Origin: Candidatus Aminicenantota bacterium
Lineage (GTDB): Bacteria; Acidobacteriota; Aminicenantia; Aminicenantales; Aminicenantaceae
NCBI GenBank assembly: GCA_016926925.1
Contig: JAFGNQ010000195.1
Span: forward strand, 1 to 7,945
Direction: 5' to 3'
DNA length: 7,945 nt
The translations under genes and the position numbers were made by a program. The notes below the pieces were generated by a model. The model was not told the origin of the DNA, searched no databases, and saw only the letters and a program-made list of their open reading frames with translations. Positions within the stretch are counted from its first letter, which is position 1; each line of letters opens with the position of its first letter. Of this stretch, positions 1-7,530 are shown piece after piece.

Positions 1-137
1 GGCATTTCGCCGTGATGCGCTCCGAGGGTTCGGATACACGCCTCTATGGTTGCAATGCCGTCCGGTTCGTCGTTCCTGAGGTCGAGCAGTTCGCGGAATA
101 CCGATTCCCCCTGCGCAAATATGGAAACGACCACCAT
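1..137 (-). CDS. Possible 5' end of an unrecognised gene, running off the left edge
   Basis: The minus frame from an ATG at 137-135 stays open to the window edge (about 45 codons). Its composition looks like a real soluble protein: it begins MVVVSIFAQGESVF, then a charged stretch with RELLDLRNDEPDG, then IEACIRTLGAHHGEM. The plus-strand frame 1 opposite is rich in Ser, Thr and Arg, as expected for the antisense of a real gene. A GAAAGG stretch lies six bases upstream of the ATG and could serve as a ribosome binding site. The frame also stays open upstream to a TGA at 161-159, so the segment could instead be the interior of a gene cut at a rearrangement. I do not recognise the family and assign no function. 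It overlaps the doubtful 5' part of the first permease in the opposite direction, and both cannot be right as drawn. Confidence 0.35.
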   Translation of the reverse strand, partial: MVVVSIFAQGESVFRELLDLRNDEPDGIATIEACIRTLGAHHGEM

Positions 138-1345
138 TGCCGGCCTTTCGTCTTGAATTCATTCTGGACGAATAAACTCAGAACCTTTTTGACTCTTTTG
201 GGAATCATCATCGGAGTTTTGACAATCATAGCCGTCATATCCATCATTCAGGGATTGAACGATTATGTCTACGACAAAATCGCTATATTTGGTACGAACG
301 ATTTTTCCGTCTCCAAATATTCATTCAATCTCCGCTCATTGAAGGAATGGCGGGAACAGATCAAACGGAAAAACCTCTCTTTAGAGGACATGATGCTCAT
401 TCGCAGACAGTGCAAATCCTGTACAATCGTGGGCGCATCTATCGAGACGGAAGGAACCGTCAAATACGGGAACAAAGCTCTCAAAGGTGTCTCTATAGCC
501 GGGCAGACGCATCTGGATCATATGATCGGATCCGTGCTCGAGCTCGAACGGGGAAGGCATATAATGAAAGGAGACGAAGATCACTCCCGTTATGTCTGTG
601 TCATCGGTGCAGACGTAAAGGAACATGTCTTCGCCGGACTGGATCCTTTGGGAAAACGCCTCAAGATCGGCTACACCGACTTTCTTATCATAGGAATCGG
701 AGAGAAAAAAGGAAAAATCTTTGGAGACAGTTTGGACGATTTTACCCTCATCCCCATGTCGACCTTTCAAAAAATCTACGGCACACACAGAAGCCTTAAG
801 ATCAACGTTCATACCGTATCGCAGGAACAGATGGCGGCTGCTCAGGAAGAGGTCAGGACCATCTTACGGTCGAAACGCCATGTCCCATTCGATAAAAAGG
901 ACGATTTCAGCTTCATGACTTCGGAGACGCTCATCGAGTTCTACCAGAACGCTACCAGCGGCATCTATTTTGCCATGATAGCGATCGCCTCTATGGCTCT
1001 TCTGGTTGGGGGTGTTGTGGTTATGAATATCATGCTTGTATCCGTTACCGAACGGACAAAGGAAATCGGGGTGCGGATGGCTGTCGGTGCCCGGCGTCGG
1101 GATATTTTGATTCAATTCCTGATCGAATCGGCGGCAATTTCCGCTGCAGGAGGCATCATCGGCATCGTACTCGGTTTCACCCTGGCCAAAGTCGTTTCCT
1201 ATGCCACATCCCTGCCGGCGAGCCTGAATCCTTTTGCCATCATACTTTCTATATTGGTTTCCGCCTCCGTCGGGATCTTTTTCGGTCTGTACCCGGCTAA
1301 CAAGGCAGCCAAATTGAATCCTATCGACGCCTTGAGGTCCGAACA

Positions 1346-1349
<4 letters not shown>
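12..1349 (+). CDS. MacB/FtsX-type ABC transporter permease, first of a tandem pair; N-terminus doubtful
   Basis: Inner-membrane permease of the MacB family, which with a separate ATPase couples ATP hydrolysis to extrusion or mechanotransmission across the envelope. Residues 58-79 form the first membrane helix, preceded by the family signature TNKLRTFL. Residues 80-312 form the extracytoplasmic MacB-type domain. The C-terminal FtsX domain has helices near 317-345, 370-396 and 407-427, and the coupling-helix signature ERTKEIGVRMAVGARR lies near 346-362. It ends with the usual YPANKAAKLNPIDALR. From about residue 47 onward it aligns with the downstream permease. The first 46 residues (Cys-, His- and Arg-rich) resemble no permease N-terminus, and the opposite strand looks coding there. 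The GTG at 12 is only the first start available and has no ribosome binding site; a TTG at 153 would give a short but sensible N-terminus. The frame has no stop before the left edge. The stop overlaps the next start by four bases. Substrate unknown. Confidence 0.85.
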
Positions 1350-2593
<1,244 letters not shown>

Positions 2594-2595
2594 CC

Positions 2596-3804
2596 TCAAG
2601 ACTTTCCAAGCTTGCTCTTAATGACTTCAAGAGCTTTTTCGAGAGCATTCTCAAGGGCGTCGGTTTTGGCGCCGGAAACTTCGATGAGCGAAGGCCTACC
2701 GCCTCCTCGTCCGTCGATCAGAGGGGAAACAACTGAAACCAGCTCTCGCAAATCCAGATCCAGGTCTTCCGATCTGGCAATCATAAAACGAGCCCTTCCT
2801 TCAAAACGCGTGCCGAAGAGAACGAAGAAGCTGCCGCTTTTGATGATAATCAAAGACAGCTGGCGGAGCATGTCCGGGGATTTATCGGAGAATATGCGTT
2901 TGATAAAGCCTCCTTCGGCGTTTTGGACAAGCTCTTGAGCTTCGTACTTCAACAAATTTTGTTGGAGATCCCGCACATTCTTTCTCTGGTCTTTGAACTC
3001 GGACAAAAGTTTTTCAGTGGAATTTAAAAGCTCACTTTCTCCAACTGTGAAACGAAGGGCAATATCCCGAAGAATCCGGTTCCGCATCGCATAATCGCGC
3101 AAGGACCGCTGACCACAGACGAACTCAAACCGCAGGTTGTTCCGGATTCTCTCCCATTTGAGAATTTTGATCAGACCGATTTCACCGGTTCTGCGGGGAT
3201 GAGTTCCTCCACAAGCCGAGTAATCGAAATCCGATATCTGCACTACCCGAATATGACCCGCTTTTTTCGGGGGTTTCCGTAAAGGAACGGTTTCGATCAT
3301 GTCCTTGGGGGTGATGTAGGTGCAAATCTCTTCATTCTGAAACACGACTTCATTAGACAATCTCTCTACTTTATCGACATCCTCTTCCTTGACCTCGCGC
3401 ATATCAATCTCTACGGTCGACGTCGCATTTCCGAGATGAAAGGAAACAGTTTCCGCGTTGAACAGGGTATAAAAACTCTGAGAAAGGATGTGTTGGCCGG
3501 CATGCTGTTGCATGTGGTCAAAACGGATTTCCCAATCAATGATGCCCTGCACTTGGTCGGATGTGACTTCTTTCCGTAAGACGTGGAGGAGCTGTTCGTC
3601 CATTTCGACCACATCCACAACTTCGACTCCGTTAAGGCTTCCCTTGTCCGCCGGTTGTCCGCCCGATTCCGGATAAAAACAAGTCTGGTCAAGTATGAGT
3701 GCCGGCTTATCAAGATGCGTTTTGTGTCCGATTACTTTCGCTTTGAATTCCACCTGATAGGGGTTGTCAAAATACAGACGCTTTGTCTTTTTCTCAGCAG
3801 CCAT
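2596..3804 (-). CDS. alaX: Alanyl-tRNA editing protein, long form (AlaX-L), with C-terminal DHHA1 domain
   Basis: A stand-alone trans-editing enzyme that hydrolyses Ser (or Gly) wrongly attached to tRNA-Ala in the cytoplasm. Its 402 residues match the AlaRS editing and C-terminal parts without the aminoacylation core. Residues 42-55 hold the glycine-rich motif CFYPESGGQPADKG of the AlaRS-like N-terminal beta domain. The editing domain follows, with all four zinc ligands present: H101 and H105 in HAGQH, and C198 and H202 in CGGTH. Residues 255-295 are charged and helical, probably coiled coil. Residues about 310-400 are a DHHA1 domain with the glycine-rich GRGGGRPS near 366-373, as in the tRNA-binding C-Ala region. 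The ATG at 3804 has an excellent ribosome binding site, GGGAGG at 3816-3811, six bases upstream. The stop lies two bases from the stop of the convergent permease. Nothing suggests damage. A full alaS gene is excluded because the catalytic class II domain is absent. Confidence 0.93.
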   Translation of the reverse strand: MAAEKKTKRLYFDNPYQVEFKAKVIGHKTHLDKPALILDQTCFYPESGGQPADKGSLNGVEVVDVVEMDEQLLHVLRKEVTSDQVQGIIDWEIRFDHMQQHAGQHILSQSFYTLFNAETVSFHLGNATSTVEIDMREVKEEDVDKVERLSNEVVFQNEEICTYITPKDMIETVPLRKPPKKAGHIRVVQISDFDYSACGGTHPRRTGEIGLIKILKWERIRNNLRFEFVCGQRSLRDYAMRNRILRDIALRFTVGESELLNSTEKLLSEFKDQRKNVRDLQQNLLKYEAQELVQNAEGGFIKRIFSDKSPDMLRQLSLIIIKSGSFFVLFGTRFEGRARFMIARSEDLDLDLRELVSVVSPLIDGRGGGRPSLIEVSGAKTDALENALEKALEVIKSKLGKS

Positions 3805-3810
3805 CTCTCG

Positions 3811-3816
3811 CCTCCC
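3811..3816 (-). promoter_or_regulatory. Ribosome binding site of the AlaX gene
   Basis: GGGAGG on the minus strand, six bases before the ATG at 3804-3802. It is a near-perfect match to the anti-Shine-Dalgarno sequence and fixes the start. An A+U-rich hairpin (3819-3841) ends only two bases upstream of it. Confidence 0.8.
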
Positions 3817-3818
3817 TC

Positions 3819-3841
3819 TTAAAAAAAACCGTTCTTTTCAA
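3819..3841 (-). promoter_or_regulatory. A+U-rich hairpin just upstream of the AlaX ribosome binding site
   Basis: Read on the minus strand, TTGAAAAGAA, a CGG loop and TTTTTTTTAA can pair as a ten-base stem, with two G-U pairs and no G-C pairs. It ends two bases before the GGGAGG ribosome binding site of the AlaX gene. It could tune translation, or act with the eight-U run as a very weak terminator, but its stability is low and it may be chance. The rest of the 109-base gap (3805-3913) holds only the short inverted repeat at 3871-3886 and a few tiny unsupported frames. Confidence 0.2.
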
Positions 3842-3870
3842 GGCGCTCCTCCTCGAACGCATCGAACAAA

Positions 3871-3886
3871 TCCGAAAAGACTCGGA
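3871..3886 (-). terminator. Weak candidate terminator hairpin after the RNase HIII gene
   Basis: On the minus strand TCCGA, a six-base loop GTCTTT and TCGGA form a five-base stem, followed by TTTGTT. It lies 27 bases past the RNase HIII stop codon and before AlaX. The stem is short and the U tract is interrupted, so at best it gives partial termination. I list it because no other hairpin in the minus-strand run is better. Confidence 0.22.
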
Positions 3887-3913
3887 AGCATTATGATTGA
3901 ACGATCCGGCTAT

Positions 3914-4582
3914 TTATCCCTTGACGACGTTCAGTATGCGGCCTGTGAGTTTGAAATGCTTTTTTGCGTATTTGTTCAAAGCATCGAATCCTCGCTGCCG
4001 AACAAGCTCGACTCCCGCCTCCTCAGCCAGAGGAGAGGAACCCTTGGGAAGGTCGACACCGGCATCCTTTGAAAGAAAGTAGAGACGCTTCAGGAATTCA
4101 GCCCGTGCGAGAATCGACGCAGCGGCGACCGCCGTGTCCTCCTCTGCTTTAGGTTTTTGGATAAGCTCGATATCTCTCCCCCTCTTCATGAGGGCATTTA
4201 TGACGAAGGCCTTATCCCCGAACTGGTCTGTCACGGCAAGTGAGCAGGGAACATCTTCCAATATATTCTCGATTGCACGCGAATGTGCCCAAGCAAGAAT
4301 CCTGTTCAGATTTCTGAGTTTGAGATAGAGTTCGTTATACTTTTCCGGACCGATGGCGACAATGGAATGGCTGTAACCATTCTTGATAAGCTCGGCCAAT
4401 TTTCTGACTTTTCCGTCGCTTATCCGTTTGCTGTCCTTGACACCCAGTTCACGGAGCACCTCCTCCTGTCCATCCGGCAGGAAGACACCCGCCACAGTCA
4501 GAGGACCGAAATAATCACCCTTTCCGGACTCATCAGTGCCGATATGGCCCTTTTCTTCCGCAAAAAGCTCCGGTTGCTTCAT
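3914..4582 (-). CDS. rnhC: Ribonuclease HIII, catalytic domain only
   Basis: A type 2 RNase H that cleaves the RNA strand of RNA/DNA hybrids, supporting removal of primers, R-loops and misincorporated ribonucleotides. Near the N-terminus, GTDESGKGDYFGPL (15-28) is the RNase HIII form of the first active-site motif and differs from the bacterial HII form. Candidate metal ligands are D17, E18, D119 and D123, the last two within DQFGD, with the spacing I recall for characterised RNase HIII. KAEEDTAVAAASILAR (145-160) is the conserved helix of the family. Usual RNase HIII proteins are near 300 residues, with a TBP-like substrate-binding N-terminal domain. This one has 222, and the catalytic motif starts at residue 15, so that domain is absent. 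A TAA directly precedes the start codon in frame, so the gene cannot be extended. Its own ribosome binding site is weak, and a ten-codon ORF overlaps the start. RNase HII is the less likely alternative. Confidence 0.88.
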   Translation of the reverse strand: MKQPELFAEEKGHIGTDESGKGDYFGPLTVAGVFLPDGQEEVLRELGVKDSKRISDGKVRKLAELIKNGYSHSIVAIGPEKYNELYLKLRNLNRILAWAHSRAIENILEDVPCSLAVTDQFGDKAFVINALMKRGRDIELIQKPKAEEDTAVAAASILARAEFLKRLYFLSKDAGVDLPKGSSPLAEEAGVELVRQRGFDALNKYAKKHFKLTGRILNVVKG

Positions 4583-4611
4583 TTATCTTTCACTCTTGAC
4601 GACCGAACCAT
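4579..4611 (-). CDS. Ten-codon ORF overlapping the RNase HIII start, possible leader peptide
   Basis: An ATG at 4611-4609 opens a frame encoding MVRSSRVKDK, whose TGA (4581-4579) overlaps the RNase HIII ATG as ATGA. GGGAAGG at 4623-4617 sits five bases before this ATG and is far better than anything before the RNase HIII start itself, which has only GAAAG in poor context. Arrangement and spacing fit a translationally coupled leader peptide. An ORF this short can arise by chance, and there is no protein-level support. Confidence 0.3.
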   Translation of the reverse strand: MVRSSRVKDK

Positions 4612-4642
4612 TTAAGCCTTCCCGCTCAACAAGAGGCAGAGA

Positions 4643-5941
4643 CTATCTGATGAGATTTCTCGAAGTGGCTTCTTTGATCAAATCATCACGGAAATTGGGG
4701 TGGGCGATGTTTATCAGCGCTTTGGTCCTCTCCTGAAGATTCTTTCCGTGAAGATACGCGACTCCAAATTCGGTCACGACATATTTGACATCCGCACGCG
4801 TCGTCACGACTCCCGCCCCCGTTTTCAGGTGGGGCACGATGCGTGACATCTCCGTTCCTTTTGCCGTAGAAGGAAGAGCGATGATCGGCTTCCCTCCTTT
4901 GGAATGAGCCGCACCGCGTATGAAATCGACCTGCCCCCCGAAACCACTGTATATGTAAAAACCGATGGAGTCCGAACAGACCTGCCCCGTTATATCCACT
5001 TCAATGGCCGAATTGATGGCAATCATATTGTCATTCCGGGATACATTGAACGGATGATTTGTGTAGTCCGTCGGATGCGCCTCGAATACCGGATTATTGT
5101 CCGAAAAATCGTACAACTTATCAGATCCGAGCATGAATGTGAGGATGATCTTATACGGATGGAAGTTCTTCTTGGCGCCCGTAAGGATCCCGGACTCTAT
5201 CGCCTCCATGACGCCGTCGGAGACCATCTCCGTGTGAACGCCCAAGTCTCTCCTTCCCTTCAAAGCGGCGAGGACGGCATCCGGGATACCGCCGATCCCC
5301 AACTGCAGAGTGGATCCGTCCTCGATCAGAGCGGCGATGAAACCTCCGATTTTTTGTTCCACCTCGCTGAAAGGCTTTTTCTCGAGTTGAGGAAGACTCT
5401 CGGAGATCTCCACAACCTTATGCACACGTGAAACATGGATAAAAGAATCTCCTAAAATCCGCGGCATTTTTTCATTGACCTGGGCTATAACGGTTTTTGC
5501 GGTCTCAGCAGCCGCTTTGGAGGCCAAGACTTCGACACCGTAACTCATGAAACCGTGTTCATCGGGGGGAGACAGGTGAAGCATGGCCACATCGAGAGGC
5601 ATCTGGTTTGAGTAAAAAAGAGCGGGAATCTGATGAAGAAAAATAGGCACATAATCAGCACGGCCTTCGTTGATGGCTTTCCTGTCCGCCGGGCCCACAA
5701 AGAGAGAATTGTGTCGAAAATGCCCCTCCATCTCGGGCTTGGATAAAGGATCCTCTCCTATGAGGAGCACATGAACCAGTTCGACATTTTCCAGCTCATC
5801 TTTTCTCTCCGAAAGAGCCTTCATCAGCACAAAGGGTGTTGCAGCATTCCCGCTGATGTAGACCCGGTTATTATTTTTGATTAGGGAGACGGCTTCCTCC
5901 GCAGTGACGAGCTTACTTTTATAGTCATCTACCCAACTCAT
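4643..5941 (-). CDS. Acetyl-CoA hydrolase/transferase family CoA-transferase (4-hydroxybutyrate CoA-transferase-like)
   Basis: A cytoplasmic enzyme that exchanges CoA between an acyl-CoA, usually acetyl-CoA, and a free carboxylic acid through a glutamyl-CoA thioester. Its 432 residues match the two-domain family that includes 4-hydroxybutyrate, butyrate and succinate CoA-transferases. The catalytic glutamate is E238 in HTEMVSDGV, the same motif and position as in the Clostridium aminobutyricum enzyme. QLGIGGIPDAVLAAL (213-227) precedes it. The C-terminal domain carries YSGFGGQVDFIRGA (331-344), a CoA-binding loop of the family, and the typical VTEFGVAYLHGKN (389-401). The ATG at 5941 has GGAGG at 5952-5948, six bases upstream. 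It follows nfnB by 51 bases on the same strand, which suggests a shared role in fermentative acid formation. Sequence alone does not settle the acceptor acid; acetate, butyrate, 4-hydroxybutyrate and succinate are all possible. A pure hydrolase is less likely. Confidence 0.9.
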   Translation of the reverse strand: MSWVDDYKSKLVTAEEAVSLIKNNNRVYISGNAATPFVLMKALSERKDELENVELVHVLLIGEDPLSKPEMEGHFRHNSLFVGPADRKAINEGRADYVPIFLHQIPALFYSNQMPLDVAMLHLSPPDEHGFMSYGVEVLASKAAAETAKTVIAQVNEKMPRILGDSFIHVSRVHKVVEISESLPQLEKKPFSEVEQKIGGFIAALIEDGSTLQLGIGGIPDAVLAALKGRRDLGVHTEMVSDGVMEAIESGILTGAKKNFHPYKIILTFMLGSDKLYDFSDNNPVFEAHPTDYTNHPFNVSRNDNMIAINSAIEVDITGQVCSDSIGFYIYSGFGGQVDFIRGAAHSKGGKPIIALPSTAKGTEMSRIVPHLKTGAGVVTTRADVKYVVTEFGVAYLHGKNLQERTKALINIAHPNFRDDLIKEATSRNLIR

Positions 5942-5947
5942 TCGATT

Positions 5948-5952
5948 CCTCC
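5948..5952 (-). promoter_or_regulatory. Ribosome binding site of the CoA-transferase gene
   Basis: GGAGG on the minus strand, six bases before the ATG at 5941-5939; it fixes this start. The other bases of the 51-base gap to nfnB are A+T-rich, and I see neither a convincing terminator nor a clear promoter there. Confidence 0.75.
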
Positions 5953-5992
5953 AATTAGAGTTACTATTAATGAAAAATCTGAAAACGGCTTT

Positions 5993-7513
5993 TTAATTCT
6001 TCCGTTTTTTCGGTCTTTTGGATTTCAGGTATTTATCCATTTCATTGGCGGCGATCCTGGCATCTCCCATGGCTAAGATAACTGTCGCTCCTCCCCTTAT
6101 GATATCTCCGCCTGCATAAACACCCTCCATATTCGTAGCCATGGTATCCCAATCGACCTCGACATTTCCCCACTTTCCGACTTCAAGACCCGGGGTAGTC
6201 TGCCCGATCAAAGGATTGGAGCTGTTTCCGATAGCTACAACAGCCATATCAATGTCCATGATGAACTCCGACCCTTCGATGGGTACGGGCCGGCGCCTTC
6301 CGGAATCATCGGGCTCCCCAAGTTTCATGCGCAAGCATTCCATCGCCTTCAGACCGCCTTTATCATCACCGATAAAACGTGTTGGTGCCGTCAGGAAGTG
6401 AAATTCGATGCCTTCTTCCTCCGCATGGTGCACTTCTTCGACTCTGGCAGGCATCTCCACTCTTGAACGGCGGTAGACACAAGTGGACTGTTCCGCTCCT
6501 AGTCTTTTTGCCGTGCGTACCGAATCCATGGCCACATTACCTCCACCTAGCACGGCCACTCTCTTGCCGATGAACACGGGTGTATCATAGACGGGAAAAT
6601 CATACGCGCGCATCAGGTTAACGCGCGTCAGGTATTCGTTAGCTGAATAGACTCCGATGAGGTTTTCACCGGGGATCCTCATAAAATTCGGCAGACCGGC
6701 TCCAGTTCCTATGAAAAAGGCGTCATAGCCTTCATTTTTGAGATCTTCGATACTCGCTGTCAGTCCTACGACAAAATTGAGCTTCAGTTCAACACCGAGG
6801 CTTTTTAAATAGTTGACCTCTCTCTCTAATATCTTTTTGGGCAGCCGGAACTCGGGAATGCCGTACACAAGAACACCTCCGGCTACATGAAGCGCCTCGA
6901 AAATGGTCACCCGATGACCCTTCAACGCTAAGTCCCCGGCTACGGTCAAGCCGGCAGGTCCGGCACCGAGCACAGCAACCTTACGACCTGAGGACGGGGG
7001 GAGTATCGGGATATGCATCTTACCCGATTCTCTTTCGTAATCAGCTACGAATCGTTCCAGATTTCCGATGCCTACGGGAGTTCCCGTGGCCTTCTTCAGA
7101 TTACAGACTTGCTCACACTGAGTCTCTTGCGGGCATACACGGCCGCACACAGACGGCAGGGCGTTCGTCTCTTTGATTTTACGAACACTCAATTCAAAAT
7201 CACCGATCTCGATGAGCTTGATGAAGGAAGGGATGTCAATGCCCACGGGACAACCCATCACACACTGAGGATTGGCACAATCCAAACAGCGTTTGGCCTC
7301 TTCGATAGCTTCCTTTGCGGACAACCCCCGGTTCACTTCCCGAAAGTCTCGGTTCCGTTGGTCAGGCTCCCTCTCAGGCATTTTTCGACGCTGAATTTTC
7401 ATCCGTTCTTTAACCGGAATGGACTTTCTCAAATTCTTGCGCCAATCTTCGTTGTACCGAGCTCGAAGCTTCTCTTTCATCTCGGGAGCCATTTCTTTAT
7501 TCTTTTCAGCCAT
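5993..7513 (-). CDS. nfnB: NADH-dependent reduced ferredoxin:NADP+ oxidoreductase subunit B (NfnB; GltD/GltA-like)
   Basis: The larger subunit of the cytoplasmic electron-bifurcating transhydrogenase, which reversibly couples NADPH oxidation to reduction of ferredoxin and NAD+. An N-terminal iron-sulfur domain holds two cysteine sets, C76/C79/C84/C88 and C123/C127/C133/C137, for [4Fe-4S] clusters. An FAD-binding Rossmann motif, VAVLGAGPAG, is at 179-188. A second nucleotide motif, VAVLGGGNVAMD at 319-330, with a basic YRRSR near 347-351, suits NADPH. The C-terminal FAD motif GVYAGGDIIRGGATVILAMG is intact. The 506 residues are slightly longer than usual, with a charged N-terminal extension and a Lys/Arg-rich tail. 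Many databases call this family glutamate synthase small subunit (homotetrameric type). I prefer NfnB because an NfnA gene ends 17 bases upstream and no glutamate synthase large subunit is present. The ATG at 7513 has GGAAAGAG shortly upstream. Sulfide dehydrogenase (Sud) is an alternative name for the same complex. Confidence 0.92.
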   Translation of the reverse strand: MAEKNKEMAPEMKEKLRARYNEDWRKNLRKSIPVKERMKIQRRKMPEREPDQRNRDFREVNRGLSAKEAIEEAKRCLDCANPQCVMGCPVGIDIPSFIKLIEIGDFELSVRKIKETNALPSVCGRVCPQETQCEQVCNLKKATGTPVGIGNLERFVADYERESGKMHIPILPPSSGRKVAVLGAGPAGLTVAGDLALKGHRVTIFEALHVAGGVLVYGIPEFRLPKKILEREVNYLKSLGVELKLNFVVGLTASIEDLKNEGYDAFFIGTGAGLPNFMRIPGENLIGVYSANEYLTRVNLMRAYDFPVYDTPVFIGKRVAVLGGGNVAMDSVRTAKRLGAEQSTCVYRRSRVEMPARVEEVHHAEEEGIEFHFLTAPTRFIGDDKGGLKAMECLRMKLGEPDDSGRRRPVPIEGSEFIMDIDMAVVAIGNSSNPLIGQTTPGLEVGKWGNVEVDWDTMATNMEGVYAGGDIIRGGATVILAMGDARIAANEMDKYLKSKRPKKRKN

Positions 7514-7530
7514 TGTTCACTCTTTCCAGA

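Noticed and set aside
3819..3913. Short acidic frame in the gap before AlaX (FSDLFDAFEEERLEKNGFF on the minus strand)
   Set aside because: It looks protein-like but has only 22 codons between stops, no ATG and no ribosome binding site. The RNase HIII gene before it ends normally, so a frameshifted tail is unlikely.
4904..5431. Long plus-strand frame of 175 residues inside the CoA-transferase gene
   Set aside because: It is antisense to a clearly conserved enzyme that carries the catalytic glutamate motif; its own sequence shows no recognisable domain and no ribosome binding site was evident.
5942..5995. Terminator or promoter between nfnB and the CoA-transferase
   Set aside because: AAAAAGCCGTTTTC offers only a four-pair A-U stem, and no spaced -35/-10 pair stands out; only the GGAGG ribosome binding site is supported.
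5993..7513. Glutamate synthase small subunit as the product name
   Set aside because: The fold and motifs are shared, but the gene directly upstream encodes NfnA and no glutamate synthase large subunit is seen, so the Nfn reading fits better.
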